NCBI GenBank assembly: GCA_004557855.1
Contig: SFFJ01000022.1
Span: forward strand, 1 to 32,021
DNA length: 32,021 bases
From: Oscillospiraceae bacterium
Lineage (GTDB): Bacteria > Bacillota > Clostridia > Oscillospirales > Ruminococcaceae
Direction: 5' to 3'
This document shows positions 22,313 through 31,163 of this stretch, piece after piece (the stretch's first letter is position 1; every line of letters begins with the position of its first letter). The notes beneath the pieces were generated by a model. That model ran no database searches and was not told the DNA's origin. It worked only from the letters and a program-made list of their open reading frames with translations. Both the position numbers and the translations under genes were made by a program.

Positions 22313-23098
22313 ATGAAGAACGTAAGATTATTGCTGCTTGTTGATGATGCAGGGGAATTCCGCAGCCATTGTAAAACCGCCCTGGAGAATAAGGGCTTTG
22401 ATGTTGAGCTTTGCCGCAAGGACGGCCGGGAGCTGCTGGAGAAGATCCGGGAGCGCCACCCCGCTGTGGTGCTGATGGATGTGATGATGAGCAGCATTGA
22501 CGGGCTGGGCGTGCTGATGACCGCTGCTCGCGGGGAATGCGGCGAAAGCCCCGTCTTTTTCACCATGACCGCCGTGGACGCACCCGGCATTACCAACCAG
22601 CTTGTGAAGGCAGGCTCCGCCTACCATTTCGTTAAGCCCTTCGACCCGGAGATCCTTGCGGATCGGGTGGATATGCTGTTCAATCCCACACCCATTGCGG
22701 AGCCGGCCGCCCATTCCTCCGCAAAGATCATCGACCTGGAAACGGTGGTCACCGGGATCATCCTGGAGATCGGCATCCCCGCCCATATCAAGGGCTACCA
22801 GTACATTCGGGACGGCATCATTATGACCGTTCGGGAACCGGATATCATTAACGGCGTCACCAAGGTGCTGTACCCGGCCATCGCCAAAAAGAACGATACC
22901 ACCGCCTCCCGGGTGGAGCGTGCCATCCGTCATGCCATTGAGGTGGCGTGGGACCGCGGGGATGTGGACGTCCTCAATTCCTATTTCGGTTATACCATCC
23001 ATAACCTGCGCGGCAAGCCCACCAACAGCGAGTTCATCGCCATGATCGCCGATAAGATCCGGCTGCGCTATAAGAGCCCCCACTACGAATTTGCTTAA
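22313..23098 (+). CDS. spo0A: Stage 0 sporulation protein A, master response regulator
   Basis: It is the phosphorylation-activated regulator that commits the cell to sporulation. The 261-residue protein has a receiver domain (1-120) with acidic pair Asp11/Asp12, phospho-acceptor Asp56 in VVLMDVMM, Thr84 and Lys108 in FVKPFD. The Spo0A C-terminal DNA-binding domain (about 145-261) contains IPAHIKGYQYIRDGI, TTASRVERAIRHAIE and the end segment GKPTNSEFIAMIADKIRL. AGGAGGAG lies four bases before the ATG. It stands alone between the tRNA cluster and addB, separated from spoIVB, its neighbour in Bacillus and many Clostridia. Confidence 0.97.
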   Translation: MKNVRLLLLVDDAGEFRSHCKTALENKGFDVELCRKDGRELLEKIRERHPAVVLMDVMMSSIDGLGVLMTAARGECGESPVFFTMTAVDAPGITNQLVKAGSAYHFVKPFDPEILADRVDMLFNPTPIAEPAAHSSAKIIDLETVVTGIILEIGIPAHIKGYQYIRDGIIMTVREPDIINGVTKVLYPAIAKKNDTTASRVERAIRHAIEVAWDRGDVDVLNSYFGYTIHNLRGKPTNSEFIAMIADKIRLRYKSPHYEFA

Positions 23099-23111
23099 AT
23101 CACCCAATGCC

Positions 23112-23158
23112 ATCCGCCTGCCCCCGGCACGATAGGGGACGGGCGGATTTTCCTTTTT
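23112..23158 (+). terminator. Intrinsic terminator after spo0A
   Basis: ATCCGCC (23112-23118) pairs with GGGCGGAT (23141-23148), supported by inner CCCC/GGGG pairing, and runs into TTTCCTTTTT. Confidence 0.8.
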
Positions 23159-23210
23159 CGGCGGGAGGGACATTTGGCGAAAATTTGTTCGTATTTTTCA
23201 CGCAAGGGTC

Positions 23211-23240
23211 TTGTCCTCTTTGCTGAACCTGTGGTACAAT
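23211..23240 (+). promoter_or_regulatory. Probable promoter of addB-addA
   Basis: TTGTCC (23211-23216) and TACAAT (23235-23240) are separated by 18 bases. The transcript would carry a leader of about 190 bases, nearly all of it able to fold into hairpins. Confidence 0.6.
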
Positions 23241-23266
23241 CATATAGGAAAGATATTGCACCGCTG

Positions 23267-23302
23267 CTGCGGCCCCCCGCAGGCCTGCCGAAAGCCGCAG
23301 GC
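23267..23302 (+). repeat. Hairpin pair in the addB leader
   Basis: CTGCGG (23267-23272) and CCGCAG (23277-23282) close a CCCC loop. Then GCCTGC (23283-23288) pairs with GCAGGC (23297-23302). They sit directly before the cloverleaf element and may form part of the same repeat. Confidence 0.55.
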
Positions 23303-23304
23303 TG

Positions 23305-23392
23305 CGGCCCGCAGGGCAAACCGCCCCTCCGGGGCGGTTTCGGCGGCCGGAGGCCGCCTGCGCCGGGCGAAGCCCGGCGGCCCTGCGGGCCG
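23305..23392. repeat. Cloverleaf-like inverted-repeat element, copy 1 (addB leader)
   Basis: A perfect 13-bp outer stem (23305-23317 with 23380-23392) encloses three perfect hairpins: AAACCGCCCC/GGGGCGGTTT with loop TCC (23318-23340), GGCGGCC/GGCCGCC with loop GGA (23342-23358), and CGCCGGGC/GCCCGGCG with loop GAA (23361-23379). Read on the suitable strand every loop is GNA closed by C-G. The element lies between the addB promoter and its ribosome site and has an inverted relative after addA. Confidence 0.85.
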
Positions 23393-23439
23393 TTCTCCCC
23401 CTGCACCCACCAAAAACCTGCCCGAAAGGAGTCCTCCCC

Positions 23440-26400
23440 ATGCTGCAACTGATCCTCGGCGAAGCCGGAACCGGAAAAACCACCGAGACGCTCCGCCGGA
23501 TCCGCGCCTCCGCCGCCCGGCAGCAGACCGCCCTGCTGCTGGTGCCGGAGCACGCCTCATTTGAGATGGAACGCCGGGTCAGCGCGCTTTTCACCGCCGA
23601 AGAGCAGCGCTATGTCACCCTGTACAGCTTCCCCCGCCTGGCGGAAAACATCTTCCGGGAATGCGGCGGCCTGGCCCTTCGTCCCATGGATGAGGTGAGC
23701 CGGGCGCTGCTGATGCGGGAAGCCATTGCCGAGGTCGCCGACGCCCTTACCCTTTACCGGCGGCAGGCCGCTTACCCCGGCTTTGTCACCGCCATGCTGC
23801 AAACCGTCGCCGATTTCAAACGGGCTGGTCTTACGCCGCAGGCCGTGGCGGAGCTTTCCCGGCAGACCGGCGGTGCGCTGGGGCAGAAGCTGCGGGATAT
23901 GCAGCTTATTTTCGATGCGTTTCAGGCACTGGTGGAGCAGCGCTTCCATGACCCGCTGGATGAGCTGACCCTTGCCCTTGCCCGTGCCGAGGAGAAAAAC
24001 TGGTTTGCCGGGCGGCAGGTGTGGGTGGATAGCTTCGACTATTTTTCGGTGAGCGAGCGTGCCATGCTGCAGCATATCCTACTTGCCGCCGATGCCCTTA
24101 CCATTTCGATGACCTGCCCCTCTCTCGATGCCGGGGAGGACATCTTCCTTTATCAAAAAAAATTCCTGCTGCGGATGCGTGCGTATGCGGCTGCACACGG
24201 GTGCGAATGCGAAAAGCCGCTGATCCTGACCGAGGATAAACGCCACCAAAACGCCGAGCTGGCCGCCCTGCAAAGGGCCTTTACCCGGCCGCAGACGGCA
24301 GCCCCCGCCGCCGGGGAGAGCCTTCAGCTTATCGAGGCGCCGACCGTTTACGAGGAGATGCGGTTTGCCGCCGCCGAGATCAGCAGGCTGGTGCGGGAAA
24401 ACGGCCTGCGCTACCGGGATTGCGTTATCCTCTGCCGTGACCTGGACCGATACCGGAACGCCAAAACGGTGCTGGAGGAATACGGCCTGCCCTATTTCTG
24501 CGGCGAAAAGCAGAACATCCTTTTTGCGCCGCTGCCCTTTTTCCTGCTTACCGCACTGGAGGCTGCCGCCGGCAGCCTGAAGACCCCGGCCATTCTGCGG
24601 TTGGCCCGTTCCGCTGCTTCGGGGCTTTCCCCGCAGCAGGCCGGCCGGCTGGAAAACTACTGCTATGTGTGGAATGTCACCGGGGAGGACTGGCGTGCCC
24701 CCTTTACCGGCAATCCTGAAGGGATGTCCGAGGCGGCCCCGGAGGAATATGCTGCGGAGCTGGCCGAGGCAGAGGCCGCCCGCCGTGCGGTGACCGAGCC
24801 GCTTTTTGCCCTGCGGCAGAGCATAAAAAATACCGACGGCCCCGGCTTTGCGGCGGCGGTTTACCGCTATGCCCAAAAGACCGAAGCCCTGCAAAACCTC
24901 ACCCGGGACGGCAGCCCCGCCGAACGGCAGGCCATTGACCGCCAGTGGAACCGTGTGGTGGATGTTTTGGACCTTATGGCCGATTTTTACCCCGGAAAGA
25001 CCATGACCGCCAGGGAATGGGGAGAGCTGTTCCGGCTGGCGCTTTCCCGCATCGACCTCGGGGAGGTCCCAAATACCGTAGACCATGTGATATTGGCCGA
25101 AAGCGACCGGGTTCGCCTGCAATCGCCCCGGGTGGTATTTGTCCTAGGCGTCAATGAGGGCATTTTCCCGGCAGTCGGGGCGGCAGCGGGACTTTTTTCC
25201 ACCCGTGAACGGGAGGAGCTGAACACCTTCGGTGCAGAGCTTCCGGTTATCGGCACCGAAAGCGCCCTGCGGGAGCAGTTTGTGCTGTATTCCGCCCTTG
25301 CGGCCCCCGCCGAACGGCTTTATATCACCTATGCCCGGCAGAATATAGCCGGAGATACCGCCTTGGCCCCCAGCGGCTGCCTGCTGCGGGTGCTGCGTCC
25401 CCTGCAGGTGACGCCCCGGAAAACCGAAAGCCTGCCCGCTGAATTCTGGGTGGTGAATGAGACCACCGCCAAGGGCCGGTATGCGGCGGCCCTGGGGAAA
25501 AACCGGCAGGAGGAGGCGCTGCTGGCCGCCCTTCTGGAACGGCTGGGAGAGGGGGACTATCCTGCGGCGATGAAGCGGGTGTCCCGAAATGCCCCGGCCG
25601 GCAACATTGCCCCGGAGCAGGCCCGGCGGCTGCTGGGCAGGGAATTAAAGCTCGCCCCCACCGCCATCGACCGGTTCTACCAGTGTCCCTACCAGTTTTT
25701 CTGCGATAAAATGCTGCGGCTGCGCCCCCGCCAAAGGGTGGAGTTTTCCCCCTTCGAGTCCGGCTCCGCCATCCACTATGTTTTCCAGCAGATGGTGAAC
25801 CATTACGGCAGCGAGGGGCTTTATGGCCTTTCCCCCGAGGAGATGGACGCGGAGATCCGCCGCTATCTCACCGAATATATCGACCGGATGGTGCCCGACC
25901 CCGCCGCCGTTACCGCAAGGTTCCGGTATCAGTTCCAGCGGCTGCGGCTGATGCTGGGCTTTATCCTGCGGCACATGGCCGAGGAATTTGCGCAAAGCGA
26001 ATTCACCGCCGCCGCCACCGAGGTCCCGGTAGGGGAGGGAGGCGAGGTGTCCTCCCCCCGGCTGGCGGCCGAGGACGGTACCCCCATCACTTTGCGAGGC
26101 TCCATCGACCGGGTCGATCTGTTCCACGGGCCGGACGGGGACTACCTGCGGGTCATCGACTATAAATCCGGCACCAAGGAATTCAAATTCGAGGAAGTGG
26201 CCTACGGCCTCAATATGCAGATGCTCATCTACCTTTTTGCGGCCTGCGGCGATGAGCACCACCGCTTCGGGACGCCGCAGCCGGCCGGGGTGCTGTACCT
26301 GCCCAGCCGGCTGGAGGCCATAGAGGTGACGCAGGACAGTACCGCAGATACGGTGGCCGCCGAGGTCAACGACGCCCTGCGGATGAAGGGGATGCTTCTC

Positions 26401-26715
26401 GAAAATGAGAACGTCCTGCGGGCCATGGAGCAGGAGCTGGCCGGGGTGTATATCCCGGTGAGGATGCGGCAGAACGGCGAATTCTACAAGGACTCCCGCA
26501 TTTACAGCAGGGAGACCTTCGACGAGGTGAAAAAGACCGTTTACGGCAACATCGAAAAAATGGGCACCGACCTTCTTTGCGGAAGGGTGGCGCCCTTCCC
26601 CGCCAAGGGGGGCGGCAACGACCCCTGCGGCTACTGCCCCTATGCGGGGCTCTGCAATAATACTGACCCCGACGCCCCCCACCGGGAGCTGGGCGGAAAG
26701 GAGAAAAACGAATGA
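23440..26715 (+). CDS. addB: ATP-dependent helicase/nuclease subunit B
   Basis: AddB is one half of the AddAB helicase-nuclease, which resects double-strand breaks and pauses at Chi to start recombination. The 1091-residue protein has Walker A GEAGTGKTT (7-15) and, in the C-terminal nuclease domain, VIDYKSG with Asp907 and Lys909. Four cysteines (749, 1063, 1066, 1072) match the iron-sulfur cluster pattern known from Bacillus AddB, including the 3- and 6-residue spacings. An AAAGGAG site precedes the ATG. The stop overlaps addA by four bases. Its leader carries the cloverleaf repeat. Confidence 0.96.
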   Translation: MLQLILGEAGTGKTTETLRRIRASAARQQTALLLVPEHASFEMERRVSALFTAEEQRYVTLYSFPRLAENIFRECGGLALRPMDEVSRALLMREAIAEVADALTLYRRQAAYPGFVTAMLQTVADFKRAGLTPQAVAELSRQTGGALGQKLRDMQLIFDAFQALVEQRFHDPLDELTLALARAEEKNWFAGRQVWVDSFDYFSVSERAMLQHILLAADALTISMTCPSLDAGEDIFLYQKKFLLRMRAYAAAHGCECEKPLILTEDKRHQNAELAALQRAFTRPQTAAPAAGESLQLIEAPTVYEEMRFAAAEISRLVRENGLRYRDCVILCRDLDRYRNAKTVLEEYGLPYFCGEKQNILFAPLPFFLLTALEAAAGSLKTPAILRLARSAASGLSPQQAGRLENYCYVWNVTGEDWRAPFTGNPEGMSEAAPEEYAAELAEAEAARRAVTEPLFALRQSIKNTDGPGFAAAVYRYAQKTEALQNLTRDGSPAERQAIDRQWNRVVDVLDLMADFYPGKTMTAREWGELFRLALSRIDLGEVPNTVDHVILAESDRVRLQSPRVVFVLGVNEGIFPAVGAAAGLFSTREREELNTFGAELPVIGTESALREQFVLYSALAAPAERLYITYARQNIAGDTALAPSGCLLRVLRPLQVTPRKTESLPAEFWVVNETTAKGRYAAALGKNRQEEALLAALLERLGEGDYPAAMKRVSRNAPAGNIAPEQARRLLGRELKLAPTAIDRFYQCPYQFFCDKMLRLRPRQRVEFSPFESGSAIHYVFQQMVNHYGSEGLYGLSPEEMDAEIRRYLTEYIDRMVPDPAAVTARFRYQFQRLRLMLGFILRHMAEEFAQSEFTAAATEVPVGEGGEVSSPRLAAEDGTPITLRGSIDRVDLFHGPDGDYLRVIDYKSGTKEFKFEEVAYGLNMQMLIYLFAACGDEHHRFGTPQPAGVLYLPSRLEAIEVTQDSTADTVAAEVNDALRMKGMLLENENVLRAMEQELAGVYIPVRMRQNGEFYKDSRIYSRETFDEVKKTVYGNIEKMGTDLLCGRVAPFPAKGGGNDPCGYCPYAGLCNNTDPDAPHRELGGKEKNE

Positions 26716-29700
26716 GCGAACGCCAATGGACCCTTCCACAGAAAAAAGCCATTACCGCACGGGGCGGCGATCTGCTGATCTCGGCGGCGGCGGGCAGCGG
26801 CAAAACGGCCGTGCTGACCGAACGGGTGCTTTCTCTCATCACCGACCGGGAAAACCCCGTGGATATCGACCGGCTGCTCATCGTGACCTTTTCCAATGCG
26901 GCGGCCGAGGAAATGCGGCAGAGGATCGCCCAGCGGCTGTACGAAAAGATGGAGCAGGAGCCGGAAAACGCCGCCCTGCGCCGGCAGAGCCTTTTGCTGG
27001 GAAATGCCGAGATCTGTACCATCCACGCCTTCTGCTACCGGCTCATTCGGGAGAATTTCCAGGTGCTGGGGCTGCCCGGCGATATGCAGTTGGGCAGGGA
27101 GGGAGAGAATGACCTTTTGCAGGCCGCCGTACTGGAGGAACTGCTGGACGAGGAATACGAAAAGGCCGAGCCGGAATTTATGCGGCTCATCGAGCTGTTT
27201 TCCGGGAGCAGGAACGACCGCAAGGTGATGAACCTTTTGCTGATATTGTATCAGTTTTTACGCAACCACCCCTTCTACCGGGCGTGGGCGGAGGAATATA
27301 TTGCCGCCGACACCGAAACCGGGCTGGATGAAACGGTGTGGAGCGGGCTTTTGCGGCAGCGGGCGGGCGAGGCCCTGTACTATGCCGCCGACCTGCTGGG
27401 GGATGCCGCCCGGTGGGCGGAGCGAAGCGAGGACGCCGTGGTGCGGGAAACGCTGCTGCCCTTCCTGGCGGAGGACAGCGGGATGGTAACCCGCCTTTTT
27501 GAGAGCGTGACGGGCGACGACTGGGATACGGCCGCCGCAAAGGTATTAGAGGCGAGCTTTCCCACCTTCCCGCGGAAAAAGTGGACCGATACCGAAGCCA
27601 AGGAAACGATATTGAAGCTGCGCCGCCGGGCATCGGAGGCGGTGAGCGAGCTGAAAACAAAGGTATTCCTGATGGAGGAACGGCAGTACCGGGACGACCA
27701 GGAAAAGCTGGCCCCGCTGATGGAACGGCTGCGGGCGCTCATTCTGGAATTCGACAGCCGGTACGCCGCCGCCAAGCTGGAACGCAGAAAGCTGGATTTC
27801 GGCGACCTGGAGCATGACGCCCTGACGCTGCTGGTGCAGCCGGACGGGACGCCGACCCCCTTTGCCAAGGAGCTGGGCGGCCGGTATGCCGAGATCATGC
27901 TGGATGAATACCAGGATACCAACGCCCTGCAGGAGATGATCTTCCGGGCGCTGACCGAGGGCGGCTGCCACCGGTTCATGGTGGGGGACGTCAAGCAGAG
28001 CATTTACAGCTTCCGGGAGGCCTGCCCCGAAAACTTTTTGGAAAAGCGGGAAAGCTACGCCCCTGCGGACGAGGGGGTCTTCCCGGCTAAAATCGCGCTG
28101 AATGCGAACTTCCGCACCCGGCGGGAGATCACCGGGTTTACCAACCGGCTGTACCGCCGCATCATGACACAGCGGACGGCCGGGATGGACTATCTGCCGG
28201 AGGATGAGCTGGTGGCTTCTCTGCCGTATGATTACAGCGTGGAACGGCCGGTGACGGCGCTGGTCATCAGCCCGCCGGCCGGCACCAACGCCGCCGACTG
28301 CCGCAAAGCGGAGGCCGCCGTCATAGCCGATGAGATCAAACGGCTGCTGGCGGAGGGCTTTACCGTGGAGGAGAACGGCGCCCGCCGCCCGGTAAAGCCG
28401 GGGGATATCTGCATTTTGATGCGCAGCGCCAAAAATAAAGAGCAGTTTTATCTCGATGCCCTGACCGAACGGGGCATCGGCGCCAAAAGCGCCAAAAATG
28501 AGAACCTTCTGGAAACGAGAGAGGTCAAAACGGTGGTGAGCTATCTGGCGGTTCTGGCCAACCCCATGCTGGACCTTGAGCTGGCCGAGGTGCTGGTAAG
28601 TCCGATGTACGGCTTTACCGGGGACGACCTGGCCGTGCTGCGGGCTGCCGGAAGAAAACAGAGACTGTACCAGAACCTGCTGGAAAAAGCCCCGGAGAAT
28701 GCGAAATTCGAGGGGTTCCTGCGGGACTATGACCGCCTGCGCGCCAAAATGCAGGAGCTGCCTGCCGCCGAGCTGATCCGGGAGATCTGCGAGGTGACCG
28801 GCTACCGTGAAAAATGCCGGGTGCTGCCGGAGGGCGAAACGGCGGTGGCCAACCTGCGGCTTTTGCAGGCGCACGCCGCCGACCACGAAACGGAGGGCCG
28901 AGGCGAGAGCGATTTTGCGGAATATCTGAAACGGCTGGGGCAGAGAGGGGGTATTCTGCCCAGCGCCGCCGCTGCCGCCGGGGATGCGGTAACGGTGACG
29001 ACCATCCACCGCAGCAAGGGACTGGAATATCCGGTGGTATTTTTAGCGGGGTGCAATGAGCCGTTCCGCAAGACGGAGGACAGCCCCGATATCGCCATGG
29101 ATAAGGAGCTGGGCTTTGCCTGCAAGCTGCGCAATAACCGCACCATGCTGCAGCATAAAACGCTGCCGCTGGCGGCCATGCAGCTGCAGAACCGCAAGAC
29201 CCGGCTGCAGGAGGAAATGAGGATCCTGTATGTGGCGCTGACGAGAGCAAGGGAAAAGCTGTATCTGGCGGCGACCGGGACCAAGATCTGCGAGGGGATG
29301 TACGACAGCTGCGTGCTGGCTTCCGAAAACAGCGAGTACCGTGCGGCGGCAGCCGACAGCCTGTGGGACTGGCTGCGGCCCACTGTTTTACAGGAGGAAG
29401 GGCTGGAGCTGCGGTATATTTACCCGGAGGAGCAGCAGGAGAACGCCCCCGCAGAGGAAGCGGACGGAGCCGCTGCGGCGGAGAGCGTCGACCCCGAGGC
29501 GCTGCGGCGGCTGGAGGAGAAGATGGGGTATATCTACCCCTACGGCGCCGATACCGTGACCCCGAGAAGAATAGCGGTGAGCGAGCTGGCCGAGCGTGCC
29601 ATGCGGGATAAATACCTGCTGAAGCGGCGTCCCAAGTGCCTGACCCGGCAGGAGGCGACCGCCGCCGAGCGCGGCAACGCCGCCCACCGGACGATGCAGT

Positions 29701-30170
29701 TTGCCGACCTGGCGGCGCTGAAGAACGACCCTGCGGCCGAGCTGGAACGGCTGGTGGCGGAGGGGTATCTTTACCGGGAGGACGGCAAGCTGGCCGACCC
29801 AGAAACGCTGCAAAATCTGATGCGCTCCCCGCTGGGAGAACGGCTGCTGAAGGCAGACCGGATCGACCGGGAGATGCGGTTTTTGCAGGAATTCACCCCG
29901 GAGGAGCTGGCGGCGGTGGATCCGGCGCTGGAGGTTTCGGGGACGACGCTGATCATGGGGGCGGTGGACGCCGTGCTGACCGAGGGCGACCATGCCGTCC
30001 TGCTGGACTACAAGACCGACCGGGTGACCGAGCCGGGAGAGCTGACCGAGCGCTATGCCCTGCAGCTGCGGCTGTATGCGGCGATGGTGCGGCGGCAGCT
30101 GGGCCTGCCGGTGACCGAGGCGGTACTGTATTCCTTCCATCTGGGGCAGGCGGTAAAGGTAGCGCTGTAA
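26712..30170 (+). CDS. addA: ATP-dependent helicase/nuclease subunit A
   Basis: AddA is the UvrD-like 3'-5' motor and second nuclease of AddAB. The 1152-residue protein has Walker A AAAGSGKT (25-32), the motif Ia region VTFSNAAAEEMRQRI, Walker B LDEYQDTN (Asp398/Glu399), SIYSFREACPENF, the motif V/VI regions TTIHRSKGLEYPVVFLAGC and LYVALTRAREKLYL, and the RecB-type nuclease motif LLDYKTDRV (Asp1099, Lys1101). It is translationally coupled to addB by ATGA. No ordinary terminator follows; the second cloverleaf element begins about 45 bases after the stop. Confidence 0.97.
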   Translation: MSERQWTLPQKKAITARGGDLLISAAAGSGKTAVLTERVLSLITDRENPVDIDRLLIVTFSNAAAEEMRQRIAQRLYEKMEQEPENAALRRQSLLLGNAEICTIHAFCYRLIRENFQVLGLPGDMQLGREGENDLLQAAVLEELLDEEYEKAEPEFMRLIELFSGSRNDRKVMNLLLILYQFLRNHPFYRAWAEEYIAADTETGLDETVWSGLLRQRAGEALYYAADLLGDAARWAERSEDAVVRETLLPFLAEDSGMVTRLFESVTGDDWDTAAAKVLEASFPTFPRKKWTDTEAKETILKLRRRASEAVSELKTKVFLMEERQYRDDQEKLAPLMERLRALILEFDSRYAAAKLERRKLDFGDLEHDALTLLVQPDGTPTPFAKELGGRYAEIMLDEYQDTNALQEMIFRALTEGGCHRFMVGDVKQSIYSFREACPENFLEKRESYAPADEGVFPAKIALNANFRTRREITGFTNRLYRRIMTQRTAGMDYLPEDELVASLPYDYSVERPVTALVISPPAGTNAADCRKAEAAVIADEIKRLLAEGFTVEENGARRPVKPGDICILMRSAKNKEQFYLDALTERGIGAKSAKNENLLETREVKTVVSYLAVLANPMLDLELAEVLVSPMYGFTGDDLAVLRAAGRKQRLYQNLLEKAPENAKFEGFLRDYDRLRAKMQELPAAELIREICEVTGYREKCRVLPEGETAVANLRLLQAHAADHETEGRGESDFAEYLKRLGQRGGILPSAAAAAGDAVTVTTIHRSKGLEYPVVFLAGCNEPFRKTEDSPDIAMDKELGFACKLRNNRTMLQHKTLPLAAMQLQNRKTRLQEEMRILYVALTRAREKLYLAATGTKICEGMYDSCVLASENSEYRAAAADSLWDWLRPTVLQEEGLELRYIYPEEQQENAPAEEADGAAAAESVDPEALRRLEEKMGYIYPYGADTVTPRRIAVSELAERAMRDKYLLKRRPKCLTRQEATAAERGNAAHRTMQFADLAALKNDPAAELERLVAEGYLYREDGKLADPETLQNLMRSPLGERLLKADRIDREMRFLQEFTPEELAAVDPALEVSGTTLIMGAVDAVLTEGDHAVLLDYKTDRVTEPGELTERYALQLRLYAAMVRRQLGLPVTEAVLYSFHLGQAVKVAL

Positions 30171-30386
30171 CCGCAGGGTGAAGGAGGGAAGGTGCGGGCC
30201 GCAGGGCTTGCGGAGGCGGGCCGCAGGCCCGGCGGCGGAGCCGCCGAAACGGGCGGAGCCCGTTTGCCCCGGCGCAGCCGGGGCGGCCTGCGGCCCGTAT
30301 GCCTGCCCCTTGCAGGGGGCGGCGGAGGAGAAAAATGCAGACCCGGCGCCCGGAAAAAATAAGGAGAAAGAAATGCGATTTCCCCC
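30171..30386. other. GC-rich non-coding interval between addA and the infC promoter
   Basis: No gene is seen. The interval holds a CCGCA/TGCGG hairpin (30199-30213), a near-repeat of GCGGGCCGCAGG (30194 and 30216), the cloverleaf element, and a further hairpin CCCCT/AGGGG with loop TGC (30306-30318). A shift to A-rich sequence follows just before the infC promoter. I see no clear T-tract terminator for addA. Confidence 0.6.
30217..30297. repeat. Cloverleaf-like inverted-repeat element, copy 2 (downstream of addA)
   Basis: A perfect 13-bp outer stem (30217-30229 with 30285-30297) encloses CGGCGGC/GCCGCCG with loop GGA (30230-30246), AAACGGGC/GCCCGTTT with loop GGA (30247-30265) and GCCCCGGC/GCCGGGGC with loop GCA (30266-30284). 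The arms abut without unpaired bases. The AAAC hairpin next to a CGGCGG hairpin is shared with copy 1, but in inverted orientation. Confidence 0.85.
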
Positions 30387-30415
30387 TTGACAGGGAGAGG
30401 GGGATTTGGTATGAT
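30387..30415 (+). promoter_or_regulatory. Sigma-A promoter of infC-rpmI-rplT
   Basis: TTGACA (30387-30392) and TATGAT (30410-30415) are separated by 17 bases. Confidence 0.9.
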
Positions 30416-30421
30416 AGTCGA

Positions 30422-30595
30422 GTAAAGAAAGCAGAACGTGATCGTTCTCACCTGCCGCACACCGGTTGCAGGCATGGTCAATAGAGGCAGGAGCCCGCAT
30501 AGGGGCAACTTGCGTTCTTTTGGCATGGACGATCAAAGTGATGAGTCCGTGCTTTTTGTTTACAAGGAAGCCCGAGAACCACAACCCATTCAGTC
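30422..30595 (+). promoter_or_regulatory. Structured infC leader, candidate L20 autoregulatory leader
   Basis: The roughly 190-base leader holds AGAACG/CGTTCT with loop TGAT (30433-30448), CCTGC/GCAGG (30451-30472) and a final terminator hairpin before the ribosome site. In Firmicutes ribosomal protein L20 represses this operon through such a leader. The position and architecture fit, but I could not align it to the L20 leader model. Confidence 0.65.
30523..30560 (+). terminator. Attenuator-type terminator in the infC leader
   Basis: GCATGGAC (30523-30530) pairs with GTCCGTGC (30545-30552) with one T-G wobble, followed by TTTTTGTTT. It lies between the promoter and infC, so expression requires readthrough or an alternative fold. 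Confidence 0.75.
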
Positions 30596-30610
30596 AGGAG
30601 GTGCTTTGCA

Positions 30611-31141
30611 ATCGCAAACAAAGAACTGCAGATCAATGAAGAGATCCGTGATAAGGAAGTCCGTGTGATCGGCGCCGATGGTGAGCAGCTGGGGATCATG
30701 TCCTCTCGCGATGCCTTTAATCTGGCGCAGGAAAAAAGCCTGGATCTCGTGAAGATCGCGCCGCAGGCGCAGCCGCCGGTTTGCCGTATTATGGATTACG
30801 GGAAATACCGGTTCGAGCAGGCCAAGCGTGAAAAGGAATCCCGGAAGAACCAGAAGACCATAGAGGTAAAGGAGACCCGGCTTTCCCTGAACATTGATAC
30901 CCACGATTTTGATACCAAGGTAAACCAGACCAAGAAGTTCCTTGCTTCCGGCAACCGCGTAAAGGTTTCCATCCGGTTCCGCGGCCGTGAGATGGCACAT
31001 TCCCAGCTGGGGTACGGTATCATGCAGCGCTTTGCGGAGGCCTGTGCCGACGCGGGCAACGTGGAAAAGCCCGCCAAGATGGAGGGCCGCAGTATGATCA
31101 TGTTTATGAATGCGAAGCCTGCCCCCGCCAATAAGCAGTAA
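30611..31141 (+). CDS. infC: Translation initiation factor IF-3 with an AUC start codon
   Basis: IF-3 checks start-codon pairing on the 30S subunit and keeps subunits apart. The family N-terminus NKELQINEEIRDKEVRVIGA is encoded from about 30617. The only plausible start is ATC at 30611, nine bases after AGGAGG (30596-30601). The first in-frame ATG or GTG (30665) would remove the first 18 residues. The protein has 176 residues with the N-domain (DGEQLGIMSSRDAF), a Lys-rich linker (FEQAKREKESRKNQK) and the C-domain (FRGREMAHSQLG). Rare AUU or AUC starts are the known basis of IF-3 autoregulation. Confidence 0.93.
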   Translation: MANKELQINEEIRDKEVRVIGADGEQLGIMSSRDAFNLAQEKSLDLVKIAPQAQPPVCRIMDYGKYRFEQAKREKESRKNQKTIEVKETRLSLNIDTHDFDTKVNQTKKFLASGNRVKVSIRFRGREMAHSQLGYGIMQRFAEACADAGNVEKPAKMEGRSMIMFMNAKPAPANKQ

Positions 31142-31163
31142 TAACATTTAGGAGGAAAATAAA

